Shown: in pieces, positions 35,745 through 45,755 of the stretch
Numbering within the stretch: the stretch's first letter is position 1
How the letters are laid out: the number at the start of each line of letters is the position of its first letter
Assembly (NCBI GenBank): GCA_019912385.1
Contig: JAIOIW010000011.1
Location: 27,789-91,788 of the forward strand
Direction of reading: 5' to 3'
Source: Notoacmeibacter sp.
GTDB lineage: Bacteria; Pseudomonadota; Alphaproteobacteria; Rhizobiales; Rhizobiaceae
Length of the DNA: 64,000 nucleotides
Notes under the pieces: generated by a model
Database searches by the model: none
What the model was told of the DNA's origin: nothing
Seen by the model: only the letters and a program-made list of their open reading frames with translations
Made by a program: the position numbers and the translations under genes

Positions 35745-36681
35745 CGAAGGCTCCCTGTCGTTTGGCCATCCACAGGTAGAAGCCCATGATGACGATCGGC
35801 ACCACGGTGAAGGCGGCGGCGAGCGGGATGTTGCCCGCCGTGCCCTGGTGGGCGTAGACGGCCTGGCCGATGAACAGCCGCGACGAGCCGATGATCTGCG
35901 GGATGATGTAGTCGCCGAGCGTCAGCGAGAAGGTGAAGATCGAACCGGCGATGATGCCGGGCAATGCGAGCGGCAGCAACACATGGCGGAACGTCTGCGC
36001 CGGCGAGGCGCCGAGGTCCGACGAGGCCTCCAGCATGGATTCCGGCACGCGTTCGAGGGCGGCCTGGGTCGGCAGGATCATGTAGGGCAGCCACACATAG
36101 ACGAAGACGAGAAACGTCCCGGTGTAGCTGACCGACAGCGAGTTGCCGCCGATGACGGGCAGCGCCAGCCACGCTTCCAAGAGCGCCGTCAGGTGCAGCT
36201 TGGCAAAGATCCAATTGAGGATGCCCTCCTTGGCGAGGATCAGCTTCCAGGCGTAGATCTTGACGAGGTAGCTCGACCATAGCGGCAGCATGGCGCCGAG
36301 ATAGAACAGCGCCTTCCATTTGCCGCGCGCGTAGCGCGCCGCGAAATAGGCGATGGGAAAGGCGATGACCGCCGAGGCCAGCGTCACGCTCACGGCCATG
36401 ATGACGGTGCGGGCGATGATGTCGAGATTGGAGGGGCGCAGCAGCTCCGCATAGGTTTTCAGCGTCCACTCGTACCTGATCAGGCCCGAAAACTCGTCGA
36501 TGGAGAAGAAGCTCTGGGCGAGCAGCGCGAAGAGCGAGCCGAGATAGATGACGCCGAGCCACAGCAGCGGCGGCGCCAGCATGACGAACAGAAGCAGCCG
36601 GGGATTGCGCCATAGCGCGTCCGACAGCGTGCCGAACATGCCGCCGCGTCCCGGAAGGATGGCGTGGGAGGGCGACGTCAT
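35734..36681 (-). CDS. ydcU: Polyamine-type ABC transporter permease YdcU (PotB-like)
   Basis: 315-residue permease with six hydrophobic segments and the loop [28 protein letters not shown] at 36681 overlaps the ATPase stop (ATGA) and gives MTSPSHAIL; a longer frame to 36720 lies within the ATPase gene. Together with YdcV it forms the membrane channel. Confidence 0.9.
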   Translation of the reverse strand: MTSPSHAILPGRGGMFGTLSDALWRNPRLLLFVMLAPPLLWLGVIYLGSLFALLAQSFFSIDEFSGLIRYEWTLKTYAELLRPSNLDIIARTVIMAVSVTLASAVIAFPIAYFAARYARGKWKALFYLGAMLPLWSSYLVKIYAWKLILAKEGILNWIFAKLHLTALLEAWLALPVIGGNSLSVSYTGTFLVFVYVWLPYMILPTQAALERVPESMLEASSDLGASPAQTFRHVLLPLALPGIIAGSIFTFSLTLGDYIIPQIIGSSRLFIGQAVYAHQGTAGNIPLAAAFTVVPIVIMGFYLWMAKRQGAFDAL

Positions 36682-37667
36682 GTGTCGTCCTCCATGACAT
36701 GGAGATCGGAAGCCTTCCATTCGATTTCGATCCGCGTTCCGTTGGCGGGCACATCGGCGCCCGCCGGCAGCAATACGGTCAGGCGCTGGCCATCCATGTC
36801 GACGGTGAGCCTGGTTGCCGCGCCCAGGTAGGAGTGGCCGAGCACGGTCGCTGCGCGACCGCCCGTGGCGGCGAGGCGGATCGATTCCGGCCGCAGGCTT
36901 GCCCAGGCTTTTCTGCCGGCGAAGCGTTCGACGGCTTCCGGTGGAAGGATATTGGACGAGCCGACGAAATCGGCAACGAAACGCGAGCGCGGCGCGCGGT
37001 AGATCTCTTCCGGCGCTCCGACCTGCATGATCCTTCCGTGGTTGAACACGGCGACACGGTCGGCCATCGACAGGGCCTCACCCTGATCGTGTGTGACGAA
37101 GACGAAAGTGATGCCAAGCGAGCGTTGCAGGGTCTTGAGTTCCTCCTGCATCTGTTCGCGCAGCTTCAGGTCGAGCGCGCCGAGCGGCTCGTCGAGAAGC
37201 AGCACCTTCGGCTTGTTGACGAGCGCGCGGGCAAGCGCCACGCGCTGGCGCTGGCCGCCGGACAATTGCCCCGGCTGGCGTGCGCCGTACCCCGGAAGCT
37301 GCACCAGCTCCAGCGCCTCCTCTGCGGCCTTCATGCGCGCGGCGCGCGGTACGCCGCGTATCATCGGGCCGTAGGCTACATTGTCGGCGACGCTGAGATG
37401 CGGGAAGAGCGCGTAATCCTGGAAGACAGTATTGACGTTGCGCCGGTAGGGCGGGACGCCCTCGGCGGTTTCGCCGAAGATCTCGATATGGCCGAAGGTC
37501 GGCTGCTCGAAGCCCGCGATCAGGCGCAGGCAGGTGGTCTTGCCGGAGCCGGACGGTCCGAGCATGGCGAAGAATTCGCCTTCCCCGATCTCGAGGTCGA
37601 CGCCATCGACGGCGCGCACCTGGCCGAAATGGCGGGAGACTTTGGAGAAGGCGACGGCGGTTTGCAT
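36678..37667 (-). CDS. ydcT: Polyamine-type ABC transporter ATP-binding protein YdcT (PotA-like)
   Basis: 329-residue ATPase: Walker A GPSGSGKTT near residue 39, signature LSGGQRQRVALARAL near residue 138, Walker B VLLLDEPLGALDLKLREQMQ near residue 160 and switch histidine FVFVTHDQGEA. The C-terminal region (about 240-329) is the TOBE regulatory domain usual in PotA proteins. It follows the binding-protein gene after a 72-bp gap with a GC hairpin. Confidence 0.93.
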   Translation of the reverse strand: MQTAVAFSKVSRHFGQVRAVDGVDLEIGEGEFFAMLGPSGSGKTTCLRLIAGFEQPTFGHIEIFGETAEGVPPYRRNVNTVFQDYALFPHLSVADNVAYGPMIRGVPRAARMKAAEEALELVQLPGYGARQPGQLSGGQRQRVALARALVNKPKVLLLDEPLGALDLKLREQMQEELKTLQRSLGITFVFVTHDQGEALSMADRVAVFNHGRIMQVGAPEEIYRAPRSRFVADFVGSSNILPPEAVERFAGRKAWASLRPESIRLAATGGRAATVLGHSYLGAATRLTVDMDGQRLTVLLPAGADVPANGTRIEIEWKASDLHVMEDDT

Positions 37668-37687
37668 GGCATGTCCTGTCAGGGCGC

Positions 37688-37705
37688 CCGCCGCAAAAGC
37701 GGCGG
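37688..37705 (-). other. GC-rich intercistronic hairpin after ydcS
   Basis: CCGCCGC and GCGGCGG (7-bp perfect stem) around an AAAA loop, 35 bp after the ydcS stop and 21 bp before the ydcT start. It resembles the hairpins after frcB and dctP and probably serves mRNA stability or partial attenuation. Confidence 0.65.
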
Positions 37706-37739
37706 TCGCTTTGTTGCATTGCGCGGCTGAGCGTAGCGG

Positions 37740-38897
37740 TCAGCGGCCGCCGATGACGCCGATATAGTCGGAGACCCAGCGGTAATAGGGCACGCACTCG
37801 CCCTGGCTTTCGCACTTGGAAACCGGCGTGGTCCAGAACTTGATCTTCTCGAAATCGTCGAGGCCGTTGGCCGTGCAGCCCTCGGCATTCTGCATTCCGC
37901 GGCCATCGGTGCAGGCGGCGGGCACGCTCGGTACGGCGCCGAACCAGACCGAGAGATCGCTCTGCAGGTTGGACGACAGGGTGTGCTCCATCCACATGTA
38001 GGCGCAATTGGGATGCGCGGCATCGGCATGCATCATTGTCGTGTCGGCCCAGCCGGTCGCACCTTCCTGCGGGATGGTCGAGGCGATCGGCTGTCCCTCG
38101 CTCTTCAGGATGTTGACCTGGAACGGCCATGAGCCGGAGGCGACGACGCCCTCGTTCTTGAAGTCGTCCATCTGGATGAACGCATCATGCCAGTAGCGCG
38201 AGACGAGCGTGCGCTGGCCGCGCAGCAGGTCGAGAGCGACCTTGTACTGGTCTTCGTTCAGTTCGTAGGGATTCTTGATGCCGAGCTCCGGCTTGTGGAA
38301 CATCAGGTAATTGGCGGCATCCGCGATGTGGATCGGGCCGTCATAGGCCTGGACGCGCCCCTTGTTGGGCTTGCCGTCCGGCAGGTCCATTTCCTCGAAG
38401 ACGACATTCCAGCTCGTCGGCGCTTCCTTGAAGGCATTGGTGTTGTACATCAGCACGTTCGGGCCCCACATGTAGGGTACGCCGTAATGCTTGCCGTCGA
38501 CCGTGTGCCAGGGGGCGTTCTGCAGGCGCTCGTCGACCGTGTTCCAGCTCGCAACGAGATCGACATTGACCTCCTGCACGCGCTTGCCTGCGATCAGGCG
38601 CAGCGAAGCGTCGCCCGAGGCCGTGACGAGGTCGAACCCGCCTTCGTTCATCAGCGCGACCATTTCGTCGGAGGTGTTGGCCGTCTTGACATTGACCTTG
38701 CAGCTGGTCGCTTCCTCGAACTTGGTGACCCAGTCGAAAGCCTTGTCGGTTTCACCGCGCTCGATATAGCCGGGCCACGCGACGATATCGACCTGGCCTT
38801 CACCCTGTCCGATCTCGGTCATCATGGCTGCAGAGGCCTGGCCCGCGACGGCGAAGCATAATGTCAGCGCGGTGCAGGATTTGAGAATGGAATTCAT
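37740..38897 (-). CDS. ydcS: Polyamine-type ABC transporter periplasmic binding protein YdcS
   Basis: 385 residues with a signal peptide (MNSILKSCTALTLCFAVAGQ, then ASA). The mature protein closely follows E. coli YdcS: VDIVAWPGYIERGETDKAFDW, TSDEMVALMNEGGFDLVTASG, PYMWGPNVLMYNT, RVQAYDGPIHIADAANY and KNEGVVASGSWPFQ. It binds a polyamine such as putrescine. ATG at 38897 follows GGGAGACATCGCC; the longer frame to 39002 is upstream of the ribosome-binding site. Confidence 0.93.
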   Translation of the reverse strand: MNSILKSCTALTLCFAVAGQASAAMMTEIGQGEGQVDIVAWPGYIERGETDKAFDWVTKFEEATSCKVNVKTANTSDEMVALMNEGGFDLVTASGDASLRLIAGKRVQEVNVDLVASWNTVDERLQNAPWHTVDGKHYGVPYMWGPNVLMYNTNAFKEAPTSWNVVFEEMDLPDGKPNKGRVQAYDGPIHIADAANYLMFHKPELGIKNPYELNEDQYKVALDLLRGQRTLVSRYWHDAFIQMDDFKNEGVVASGSWPFQVNILKSEGQPIASTIPQEGATGWADTTMMHADAAHPNCAYMWMEHTLSSNLQSDLSVWFGAVPSVPAACTDGRGMQNAEGCTANGLDDFEKIKFWTTPVSKCESQGECVPYYRWVSDYIGVIGGR

Positions 38898-39015
38898 GGC
38901 GATGTCTCCCGTTTTTCGCCGCCGGAATGACGGCGCTCCTTCGTTCCGGGAGATTAGGTTACGCGCTGGCGCCGTATTCACAAATTCATTTATCAGAAGC
39001 ACGCTATCGGAAAAA

Positions 39016-39025
39016 TCGATATCGA
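39016..39025. promoter_or_regulatory. Palindrome in the lysR-ydcS promoter gap
   Basis: TCGATATCGA, a perfect 10-bp palindrome about 120 bp upstream of ydcS, in an AT-rich stretch that also contains TTATCAG and TATCGG. It may be part of a LysR binding region, but a site this short can arise by chance. Confidence 0.3.
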
Positions 39026-39030
39026 ATAAT

Positions 39031-39933
39031 TTACCGCATCAGCCGCTGGGCTTGCGCGGTGGCGATGAAATCGCGCGCCGGGCGCGGCAGGCTCGATCCC
39101 TTGCGCCAGACGACACCGACCTGGACGACCGGCAGCGAGCCGGAGACATCGCGGGAATCGATGCGGTCGCCTTCAAGCGACCATGGCCGGTAGACGAGGT
39201 CGGGCAGGAGCGCGACGCCGGCGCCGGTGGCGACGAGACTGCGCACGGCTTCCACGGAGCGGGTGCGGAAGGCGACATTGGGCCGCGCGCCGAAGGCGCC
39301 GAGCAGCTTCACCGTCGCCTCCTCGATCTCGTCGACGGTCAGCATGATGATCGGCTCGGAGGAAACGTCGGCGAGCGTGATGCTTTCAAGTCCCGACAGG
39401 CGGTGGCCCAGTGGCAGCCAGAGTCGGTAGGGCGAAACCTCGATGATCTCCGCCTGCAGCGCCATGCGGTCGCGCAGGTTCGAGATGATGGTTACCGCCA
39501 CGTCCAGCTCGCCGCCGATCAGCAGGTGTTCCAGATATTCGCCATTGTCCTCGATCGCGGAGACGTTGACTGCCGGATTGGCGCGGCGGTAGCGCGCCAG
39601 GATGTCGGACAGCACATAGCCGGCGACCAGCGAGGTAACCCCCAGATGCAGATCGCCGCTGACGGCATCGTCGGTTTTCTGGAACGCCAGGCGCGCATCG
39701 GACACGTCGGCGAGGATCGTCGTCGTATGGCGCAGGAACTGGTGCCCCTTGTGCGTGATGTTCAGTCCGCGCGGATGGCGCTCGAAGAGAGCGACGCCGA
39801 GATCCGACTCAAGCTCCTTGATCGCCTCCGTGACCGCCGATTGCGAGATCGACAGCGTGTGCGCGGCACCGGAAACCGTGCCCTGCTCGCACACGGCGAC
39901 GAAATACTGGAGCTGTCTGAGCGTGAATGCCAT
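39031..39933 (-). CDS. LysR-family transcriptional regulator
   Basis: 300 residues. The N-terminal winged helix (LRQLQYFVAVCEQGTVSGAA, then LSISQSAVTEAIKELESDLG) and the periplasmic-binding-like effector domain (GDLHLGVTSLVAGYVLSDIL onward) are typical. ATG at 39933 is chosen because upstream residues have no LysR character. It lies 134 bp upstream of ydcS in the same direction, so it is the likely local regulator of the polyamine operon; in E. coli this operon has a MocR-type regulator instead. Its ligand is unknown. Confidence 0.88.
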   Translation of the reverse strand: MAFTLRQLQYFVAVCEQGTVSGAAHTLSISQSAVTEAIKELESDLGVALFERHPRGLNITHKGHQFLRHTTTILADVSDARLAFQKTDDAVSGDLHLGVTSLVAGYVLSDILARYRRANPAVNVSAIEDNGEYLEHLLIGGELDVAVTIISNLRDRMALQAEIIEVSPYRLWLPLGHRLSGLESITLADVSSEPIIMLTVDEIEEATVKLLGAFGARPNVAFRTRSVEAVRSLVATGAGVALLPDLVYRPWSLEGDRIDSRDVSGSLPVVQVGVVWRKGSSLPRPARDFIATAQAQRLMR

Positions 39934-40527
39934 GCAATTTCCCGATATTCGCGCCAACGCTTCACTGGAAGTTAAACCTGGCCCGGATGCATTCAAGCGC
40001 ACCGGCGGCAGGTTTTGAGAGCCTTTGATCAAACACGATCGGCCCGTTCCTTGATAGCAAATCTCCGATATCTGGATAGCCCCCGGATTCGAAGCCGCAC
40101 CCGCGGCGAAGGTGGTGGCGCCGCTTGACGGCGCAGCCGATGCTCCCGTCGTCAATTCGGGGACCATTACAGGGCATACGGCGCTCGCATACGGCCGACA
40201 TCGCGACGGTTGCGGAGCCTGCCCGGCAGCAAACCCGCAAGGTCGCGAAGGGAAAACGCGAAGGACGCGGGCATCGAACCGATGATTGCCGAAGGGCATC
40301 AGCAATTCCGGATACTCATGCAAGCGAACTGGCGGAGGGGACGGATTCTCCCGCAGACTGTCTTGGAATGAACGCTATTGTCGTGCAATGTTTCTTCCCG
40401 GAACCAGGCAGTTCCGCGCTTGCTGGGCGTCGCGCGCGGCGTGGTACCAGACGCCCGGTTTGTCCCTCACCAATGCGAGGTCACAACCGCGATCTTGACA
40501 AGGCGGCATTCAAACACGGTCTGGGAC
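39934..40527. other. Intergenic region without recognised gene
   Basis: 594 bp between the divergent lysR gene and P-type ATPase gene. Open frames on the plus strand (40125-40544) overlap the ATPase start and are arginine/serine-rich without a domain. It must contain both promoters. No repeat, RNA or terminator was recognised. Confidence 0.45.
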
Positions 40528-43260
40528 ATGACAGGAATGAATGAACGGCAATTGCGCGCTGCGGGAGACAGGACCGGTCACCACGCGATCTCCACCGACG
40601 CCACCCTGGCGACGGTCGGCGGCCGTCCGAACGGATTGTCCGACGCCGAAGCGGCGCAGCGTCTCGACGAATACGGCTTCAACCGGCTGCCCGAACCGCC
40701 CCGGCGCAGCCCGATCCTTCGCCTCCTCTCCCATTTCAACAATGTCCTGATCTATGTGCTGCTGGGCGCAGCGGTGATCACCGCCGCGCTCGGTCATTTC
40801 GTCGACACCGGTGTGATCCTGGCGGTGGTGATCGCCAATGCGATCATCGGCTTCATTCAGGAGGGGCGCGCCGAACAGGCGATGGACGCCATCCGCCAGA
40901 TGCTCGCCCCGAAATCCTCCGTCTTGCGCGATGGCGAACGCCTCAGTGTCGACAGCGCGTTGCTGGTGCCCGGCGATATCGTGCTGCTGGAAGCGGGCGA
41001 CCGGGTTCCCGCGGACCTGAGGCTGATCGAGGCCCCTGGCTTGCGGGCCGAGGAAGCGATCCTCACCGGCGAGTCCGTCCCCGTCGACAAGGCGACGAAA
41101 CCGGTCGCCGCCGATGCACCGATCGGCGACCGGTCGTGCATGGCCTTCAGCGGCACGCTCATTGCCGCGGGCGCCGGCCGCGGGGTCGTCGTTGCCACGG
41201 GCCCGGCGACCGAGATCGGCCGCATCAGCGGGATGCTGTCCAGCGTCGAGACATTGACCACGCCGCTGGTCCGCCAGATGGACGCGTTCGCACGCTGGCT
41301 GACGATCCTGATCCTGCTGATCGCAGCCGTACTCCTCGTCTATGGTTATTTCGTCGGTCATCTGCCCTTCGCGGAACTGTTCATGATAGTCGTCGGCCTT
41401 TCCGTCGCGGCGATTCCGGAAGGGCTGCCGGCGGTACTCACCATCACGCTGGCCGTGGGCGTGCAGGCGATGGCGCGCCGCAACGCGATCGTTCGTCGGC
41501 TGCCCGCGATCGAGACGCTCGGGTCCGTGTCCGTCATCTGCAGCGACAAGACGGGAACGCTCACGCGCAACGAGATGATGGTGGCGACGCTAGCCAGCGC
41601 CAGCCACACCTACTCCGTAGCCGGGAAGGGTTATGCTCCCGAGGGCAGCATTCGTCTCGCTGACGCCGACATAGACCCGACTGAGCATTCCCTGTTGGTC
41701 GAATTCGCCCGCGCGGCCGCCCTCTGCAACGATGCAGCACTGCGCAGCCATGAAGATGGCTGGAGGGTCGAAGGCGATCCGATGGAAGGGGCGCTGAAGG
41801 CGCTGGCCGGCAAGATCATGCGCCAGGGGCGCGACCCGTTTGCTGACTGGCGGCGGTCGGACGTGATCCCGTTCGATGCGAAGCATCGCTACATGGCGGT
41901 GCTTCATCACGATCATGAAGGGCACGCCGCGATTCATGTGAAGGGCGCTCCGGAACGCATTGTCGCCATGTGCTCAGCCCAGCGCTCCGCCGATGGCGGA
42001 GTCGAAACCCTAGATACGGCCGGTTGGTACAGGCGTATCGATGACATCGCCGCCGACGGCCAGCGGGTACTCGCTTTGGCGGTGCGCTCAATCCCGCAGT
42101 ATCATGTCGTTCTGGATACGGCCGATCTCGAAGGCAACCTCGTGTTGATCGGCCTGGTCGGCCTCATCGACCCTCCCCGGCCTGATGCAATCGCTGCTGT
42201 CGCGGAGTGTCATGAAGCGGGCATCCGCGTGAAGATGATCACCGGCGACCATGCCGGCACCGCCGTAGCCATCGCGCGCCGGATCGGCCTTCTAAACCCG
42301 GACAGAGTGCTCACCGGCGCAGACATCGATGGGATGGACGACGCCGAACTGGCTGCCGTCGTCGCAGAGAGCGACGTCTTCGCCAGAACAAGCCCGGAGC
42401 ACAAGCTGCGGCTCGTTACTGCGCTTCAATCGCATGGGTGGACCGTCGCAATGACCGGGGACGGCGTCAACGATGCGCCGGCGCTTAAAAGGGCGGACGC
42501 TGGCATAGCCATGGGACAGAAAGGCAGCGAGGCGGCGAAAGAAGCCGCCGAGCTGGTGCTCGCCGACGACAATTTCGCGTCAATAGCGGCGGCTGTCCGC
42601 GAAGGGCGCACCGTCTATGACAACATCAAGAAAGTCATCAGCTGGACGCTCCCCACAAACGCCGGCGAGTCGATGACCATCGTCGTCGCGCTATTGCTCG
42701 GGATGGCGCTGCCGATATCGGCCGTCCAGATATTGTGGATCAATCTCGTCACAGCGATCACCCTGGGCGTTGCGTTGGCATTCGAGCCCACGGAATTGAA
42801 CACGATGAAGCGCCCGCCGCGCCCGCGCGACGAACCGCTCCTGACCGGCGATCTGATCTGGCATATCATCCTCGTGTCCGCGCTGTTCCTCGCAGCGGTT
42901 TTCGGCATGTATGCCTATGCGGTCGACAAAGGGTATGCGCCCGAACTCGCGCGCACGATCGCGCTGAACACCCTTGTCGTTCTGGAGATATTCCATCTGT
43001 TCTTCATCCGCAACATCTACGGCACGTCGCTCACCTGGAATGCGGTGCGAGGAACGCCGGTGGTCTGGGCGTGCGTCATTTTCGTCACCTTCGCTCAAAT
43101 CGCGGTCACATATCTGCCGCCATTCCAGCAGGTTTTCGGCACGCAAGCCGTACCGCTGTTCGACGGGTTGCTCATCGTGATCGTCGGCGCCGCGTTCTTC
43201 GCGGTGATCGAGACCGAGAAGCAGCTTCGGCTCGTGTTCCGACGTCAAGGAGGGCTGTGA
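40528..43260 (+). CDS. P2-type cation-transporting ATPase
   Basis: About 910-residue P-type ATPase. Motifs in order: actuator [14 protein letters not shown] near residue 180, M4 [18 protein letters not shown] near residue 300, phosphorylation site [13 protein letters not shown] near residue 340, nucleotide site VKGAPERIV near residue 470, DPPRPDA near residue 550, and hinge [22 protein letters not shown] near residue 645. Overall it is of the calcium/sodium-pump class, but in M6 the SERCA-type aspartate is replaced ([17 protein letters not shown]), so the ion is uncertain. The start is taken at ATG 40528; ATG 40537 is also possible. The upstream frame to 40378 lacks family likeness. Confidence 0.9.
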   Translation: MTGMNERQLRAAGDRTGHHAISTDATLATVGGRPNGLSDAEAAQRLDEYGFNRLPEPPRRSPILRLLSHFNNVLIYVLLGAAVITAALGHFVDTGVILAVVIANAIIGFIQEGRAEQAMDAIRQMLAPKSSVLRDGERLSVDSALLVPGDIVLLEAGDRVPADLRLIEAPGLRAEEAILTGESVPVDKATKPVAADAPIGDRSCMAFSGTLIAAGAGRGVVVATGPATEIGRISGMLSSVETLTTPLVRQMDAFARWLTILILLIAAVLLVYGYFVGHLPFAELFMIVVGLSVAAIPEGLPAVLTITLAVGVQAMARRNAIVRRLPAIETLGSVSVICSDKTGTLTRNEMMVATLASASHTYSVAGKGYAPEGSIRLADADIDPTEHSLLVEFARAAALCNDAALRSHEDGWRVEGDPMEGALKALAGKIMRQGRDPFADWRRSDVIPFDAKHRYMAVLHHDHEGHAAIHVKGAPERIVAMCSAQRSADGGVETLDTAGWYRRIDDIAADGQRVLALAVRSIPQYHVVLDTADLEGNLVLIGLVGLIDPPRPDAIAAVAECHEAGIRVKMITGDHAGTAVAIARRIGLLNPDRVLTGADIDGMDDAELAAVVAESDVFARTSPEHKLRLVTALQSHGWTVAMTGDGVNDAPALKRADAGIAMGQKGSEAAKEAAELVLADDNFASIAAAVREGRTVYDNIKKVISWTLPTNAGESMTIVVALLLGMALPISAVQILWINLVTAITLGVALAFEPTELNTMKRPPRPRDEPLLTGDLIWHIILVSALFLAAVFGMYAYAVDKGYAPELARTIALNTLVVLEIFHLFFIRNIYGTSLTWNAVRGTPVVWACVIFVTFAQIAVTYLPPFQQVFGTQAVPLFDGLLIVIVGAAFFAVIETEKQLRLVFRRQGGL

Positions 43261-43377
43261 AGCTCGCGGTCAACATTGTTGCCAACAGTCAGGTCAGGCA
43301 CGCGCTGCCGGTAGCTACGTTCGGTCCGCGACAAGACTGGCGAATGCAAGACGCAGCGGCGCGGGCAATCTGCGCAA

Positions 43378-43467
43378 TGGCGGTGAGAGAGGGATTCGAA
43401 CCCTCGATAGAGTTTCCCCTATACACGCGTTCCAGGCGTGCGCCTTCAACCACTCGGCCACCTCACC
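43378..43467 (-). tRNA. tRNA-Ser (anticodon GGA)
   Basis: Read on the minus strand: acceptor GGTGAGG pairs with TCTCACC (final pair G-T), D-arm GCCGAGTGGTTGAAGGC, anticodon arm CACGC-CTGGAAC-GCGTG (GGA at 43433-43431), a long variable arm TATAGGGGAAACTCTA, T-arm GAGGGTTCGAATCCCTC, discriminator G and an encoded CCA (43380-43378). The long variable arm and 90-nt length are typical of serine tRNAs. Confidence 0.97.
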
Positions 43468-43722
43468 GTGCCTGAGACCGCTCTGCGGCCGGCCCTGCGG
43501 AACGGCGCGGACTATAGCGACAATGTCCTGCCGTTCAACCGGTAATTTGGGGTGCGGCGGGGAATTTTCCAGGCGCCGGCCAGCGCCTTGCCGCCGCGTG
43601 AGGAATCCGTGAACCGGGGCACGCCGGGCCGTGACATCGCAGCGATTGTACTTCGCGCGCCCGCGCCCTAATTTGAGCGGCATGCTCTTGTCCGCAACCG
43701 CCGTCCGTTTCACGAGCCCGAA

Positions 43723-44052
43723 ATGATCCGCTTCTTTCTTCGATTCTGCTCGCTGTCGTTCCTGGCCATCGCCTGCATCATGGCCGTGCTCGACGCCAGC
43801 CGCTCCATCGCCGCATCGGCGCCGGTCACCACGCCGCTTGGCGATGCCTGGTATTCGGTATCTCCGCAGACGCTCGACCTCGCCCGCTCGACGATCCTGG
43901 AATATGCCCTTCCCGCGCTTTGGGACCCGGTGACGCTCTGGATTCTCTCGCTTCCGGGCTTTGCGGTCTTCGCTGCCCTGTCGCTGCTCTTCTTCGTCAT
44001 TGCCTACAAGCCGCGCCGCCGCGGCTTCGCCGGCTCGTTGAATGCCCGCTGA
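43723..44052 (+). CDS. Small two-helix membrane protein of unknown function
   Basis: 109 residues. An N-terminal hydrophobic segment (FCSLSFLAIACIMAVLDASR) and a second near the C-terminus (FAVFAALSLLFFVIAYKP) flank a soluble loop containing WYSVSPQTLDLARSTILEY. A basic tail KPRRRG follows, suggesting a cytoplasmic C-terminus. It lies 24 bp upstream of msrA and is probably co-transcribed; I do not recognise a named family. Its start ATG follows CCCGAA with a poor ribosome-binding site. Confidence 0.72.
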   Translation: MIRFFLRFCSLSFLAIACIMAVLDASRSIAASAPVTTPLGDAWYSVSPQTLDLARSTILEYALPALWDPVTLWILSLPGFAVFAALSLLFFVIAYKPRRRGFAGSLNAR

Positions 44053-44076
44053 GTCGGGCCTGAAAGGACCATCGCC

Positions 44077-44724
44077 ATGTTTTTCCTCTCCGACATGCTG
44101 AACAAGAAGCTGCATTTGCCGGAGCCCGGCGCCGCGCTGAAGGGCCGGCGCGAACCGCTCGACACCGCCGAGAACCATTTCGTCAGCGGCCGGCCGCTCA
44201 AGGGTCCCGTACCCGAGGGCTGCGAAGAGGTTTATTTCGGCATGGGCTGCTTCTGGGGCGCGGAGCGCCTGTTCTGGCAGACGCCGGGCGTGTGGCTGAC
44301 CTCGGCCGGCTATGCCGGCGGCTACACGCCGAATCCGACCTACCAGGAAACCTGCACCGGACTGACCGGCCATGCCGAGGTCGTGCGCGTCGTCTACGAT
44401 CCGTCGACCGTCTCTTTCGCCGCGCTGCTGCGCATCTTCTGGGAAAGCCACGATCCGACCCAGGGCATGCGCCAGGGCAATGATGTCGGGACCACCTACC
44501 GCTCCGCGATCTACACCACGACAGCCCAACAGCTCGATGCCGCAACGGCCTCCCGCGAAGCCTACCAGGCTGCACTCGGCAGCGCCGGGCGGTCGAAGAT
44601 CACGACCGAGATCCATGAAGCAGGCGAGTTCTACTATGCCGAGGAGGACCACCAGCAATATCTCGCCAAGAATCCGGGCGGTTATTGCGGGCTGAAAGGG
44701 ACCGGCATTTCCTGCGCGATCTGA
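44077..44724 (+). CDS. msrA: Peptide methionine sulfoxide reductase A
   Basis: 215 residues with the catalytic [13 protein letters not shown] motif near residue 57, [20 protein letters not shown], the [19 protein letters not shown] block and C-terminal recycling cysteines in [15 protein letters not shown]. It reduces methionine-S-sulfoxide in proteins using thioredoxin. ATG follows GAAAGGACCATCGCC. Confidence 0.96.
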   Translation: MFFLSDMLNKKLHLPEPGAALKGRREPLDTAENHFVSGRPLKGPVPEGCEEVYFGMGCFWGAERLFWQTPGVWLTSAGYAGGYTPNPTYQETCTGLTGHAEVVRVVYDPSTVSFAALLRIFWESHDPTQGMRQGNDVGTTYRSAIYTTTAQQLDAATASREAYQAALGSAGRSKITTEIHEAGEFYYAEEDHQQYLAKNPGGYCGLKGTGISCAI

Positions 44725-44857
44725 GCGGACTGGCTGTCTACGGCGCTGGCGCCTGCGGTGCATGATCGCGCCGCGGCCTTGTTGCCGTGCGCGCCCCGTT
44801 TCCGACCACGAGCCCGTCTGCCCGCCGCCGCGGGATGGGATGTTCTGTCGCACTTGA

Positions 44858-44881
44858 TTTAGTGAGTGATTACTAACTAAA
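44858..44881. promoter_or_regulatory. TetR-type operator upstream of the small membrane-protein operon
   Basis: TTTAGTGAGTGA (44858-44869) directly abuts TTACTAACTAAA (44870-44881), a contiguous 24-bp inverted repeat with 10 of 12 positions paired. Size and symmetry fit the dimer-of-dimers sites of TetR proteins. It ends 28 bp before ATG 44910, the first gene of an operon that encodes a TetR regulator, so it is likely that regulator's autorepression site. Confidence 0.75.
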
Positions 44882-44909
44882 ATGGCGCCACAGAAATGGG
44901 AGTGAGAAC

Positions 44910-45317
44910 ATGGCTCGTTCACGCCTTACGATCGTTTTCGCAATTGCGGCTGCGCTGTTTGGAATCCTGACCCTCTTGTCCGGCGGGATGGCGCTTTTCG
45001 GCAGTCCGGCGGCGCGGGCGGCCTCCGGCGCGGTCGTGCCCTTCGTGTTGTGGTTCAATTTCCTCGCCGGCTTCGCTTACATCGCGGCCGCCTACGGCCT
45101 GTTTTCCGGGCGCCCATGGGCCGGCCCGCTCGCGGTGGCCATTGCATTGTCCACGCTGCTCGTGTTTGCCGCATTCGGCGTCGCGGTTGCCTCCGACGTA
45201 CCCTATGAAATGCGCACGGTCGGCGCCATGGCCGTGCGGTCGGCATTCTGGATCGTCATTGCCTGGCACGCCATGGCTGGACGGCGCATTGCCCAAAAAC
45301 AGGAGTATTCGAATTGA
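44910..45317 (+). CDS. Small integral membrane protein, TetR-linked operon
   Basis: 135 residues with four hydrophobic segments (starting LTIVFAIAAALFGILTLLSG, then FVLWFNFLAGFAYIAAAYGL, LAVAIALSTLLVFAAFGVAV and AFWIVIAWHAMA). No catalytic motif is seen and the family is not recognised. ATG follows GGGAGTGAGAAC. The stop overlaps the TTG start of the next membrane protein, so the two are coupled and may form a complex. Confidence 0.75.
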   Translation: MARSRLTIVFAIAAALFGILTLLSGGMALFGSPAARAASGAVVPFVLWFNFLAGFAYIAAAYGLFSGRPWAGPLAVAIALSTLLVFAAFGVAVASDVPYEMRTVGAMAVRSAFWIVIAWHAMAGRRIAQKQEYSN

Positions 45318-45727
45318 ATATCGGACGTATGAATATTTCAGTCGGGCTTGCGGCCATGGCCGTGTTCATGGCTTATGGCTTTCTCCTCGTCTTCCTGCGC
45401 GATTTTGCGCCAGGAAAGGAGGAGTGGATAGCCGGCTATGCCGTCCATCCGCATTTCGAGGCCAGGCTGGCCCATGTTCACGGCAACCTGTTCGCCCTGC
45501 TCAATATCCTGTTCGGCTATCTGATGCTGAAACTGCCGGTAAGGGGCCCACTGGCGCGTTGGGCGTCATGGCTGGCGCTGGGCGGACTGCTCATGCCGGC
45601 CGGCATCCTTGGCGAGGTCTATCTCGGCACGCCGCCCTGGCCGGTCCTCCTCGGCGCGGCTTCGATGCTGGCGTCCGCCGTGGTCCTGGCGATTGCGACC
45701 GCGCGGCCTGACCAGGCCGCCGCATGA
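45314..45727 (+). CDS. Small integral membrane protein, TetR-linked operon
   Basis: 137 residues with four hydrophobic segments. A conserved-looking loop EEWIAGYAVHPHFEARLAHVHG with several histidines separates helices 1 and 2 and could bind a metal or heme. TTG at 45314 overlaps the previous stop by 4 bp and has AGGAG 8 nt upstream; ATG 45329 is an alternative. Family not recognised. The TetR gene follows within 28 bp. Confidence 0.72.
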   Translation: MNIGRMNISVGLAAMAVFMAYGFLLVFLRDFAPGKEEWIAGYAVHPHFEARLAHVHGNLFALLNILFGYLMLKLPVRGPLARWASWLALGGLLMPAGILGEVYLGTPPWPVLLGAASMLASAVVLAIATARPDQAAA

Positions 45728-45755
45728 CGGCGGGAAGGGAAGGTGGGTTGATCCA

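Noticed and set aside
40125..40544. Possible 139-codon gene on the plus strand before the P-type ATPase
   Set aside because: It overlaps the ATPase start, is arginine/serine-rich and has no domain or ribosome-binding site.
43378..43467. tRNA-Ser as an integration site for a genomic island
   Set aside because: No integrase, no direct repeat of the tRNA 3' end and no composition change on either side were seen.
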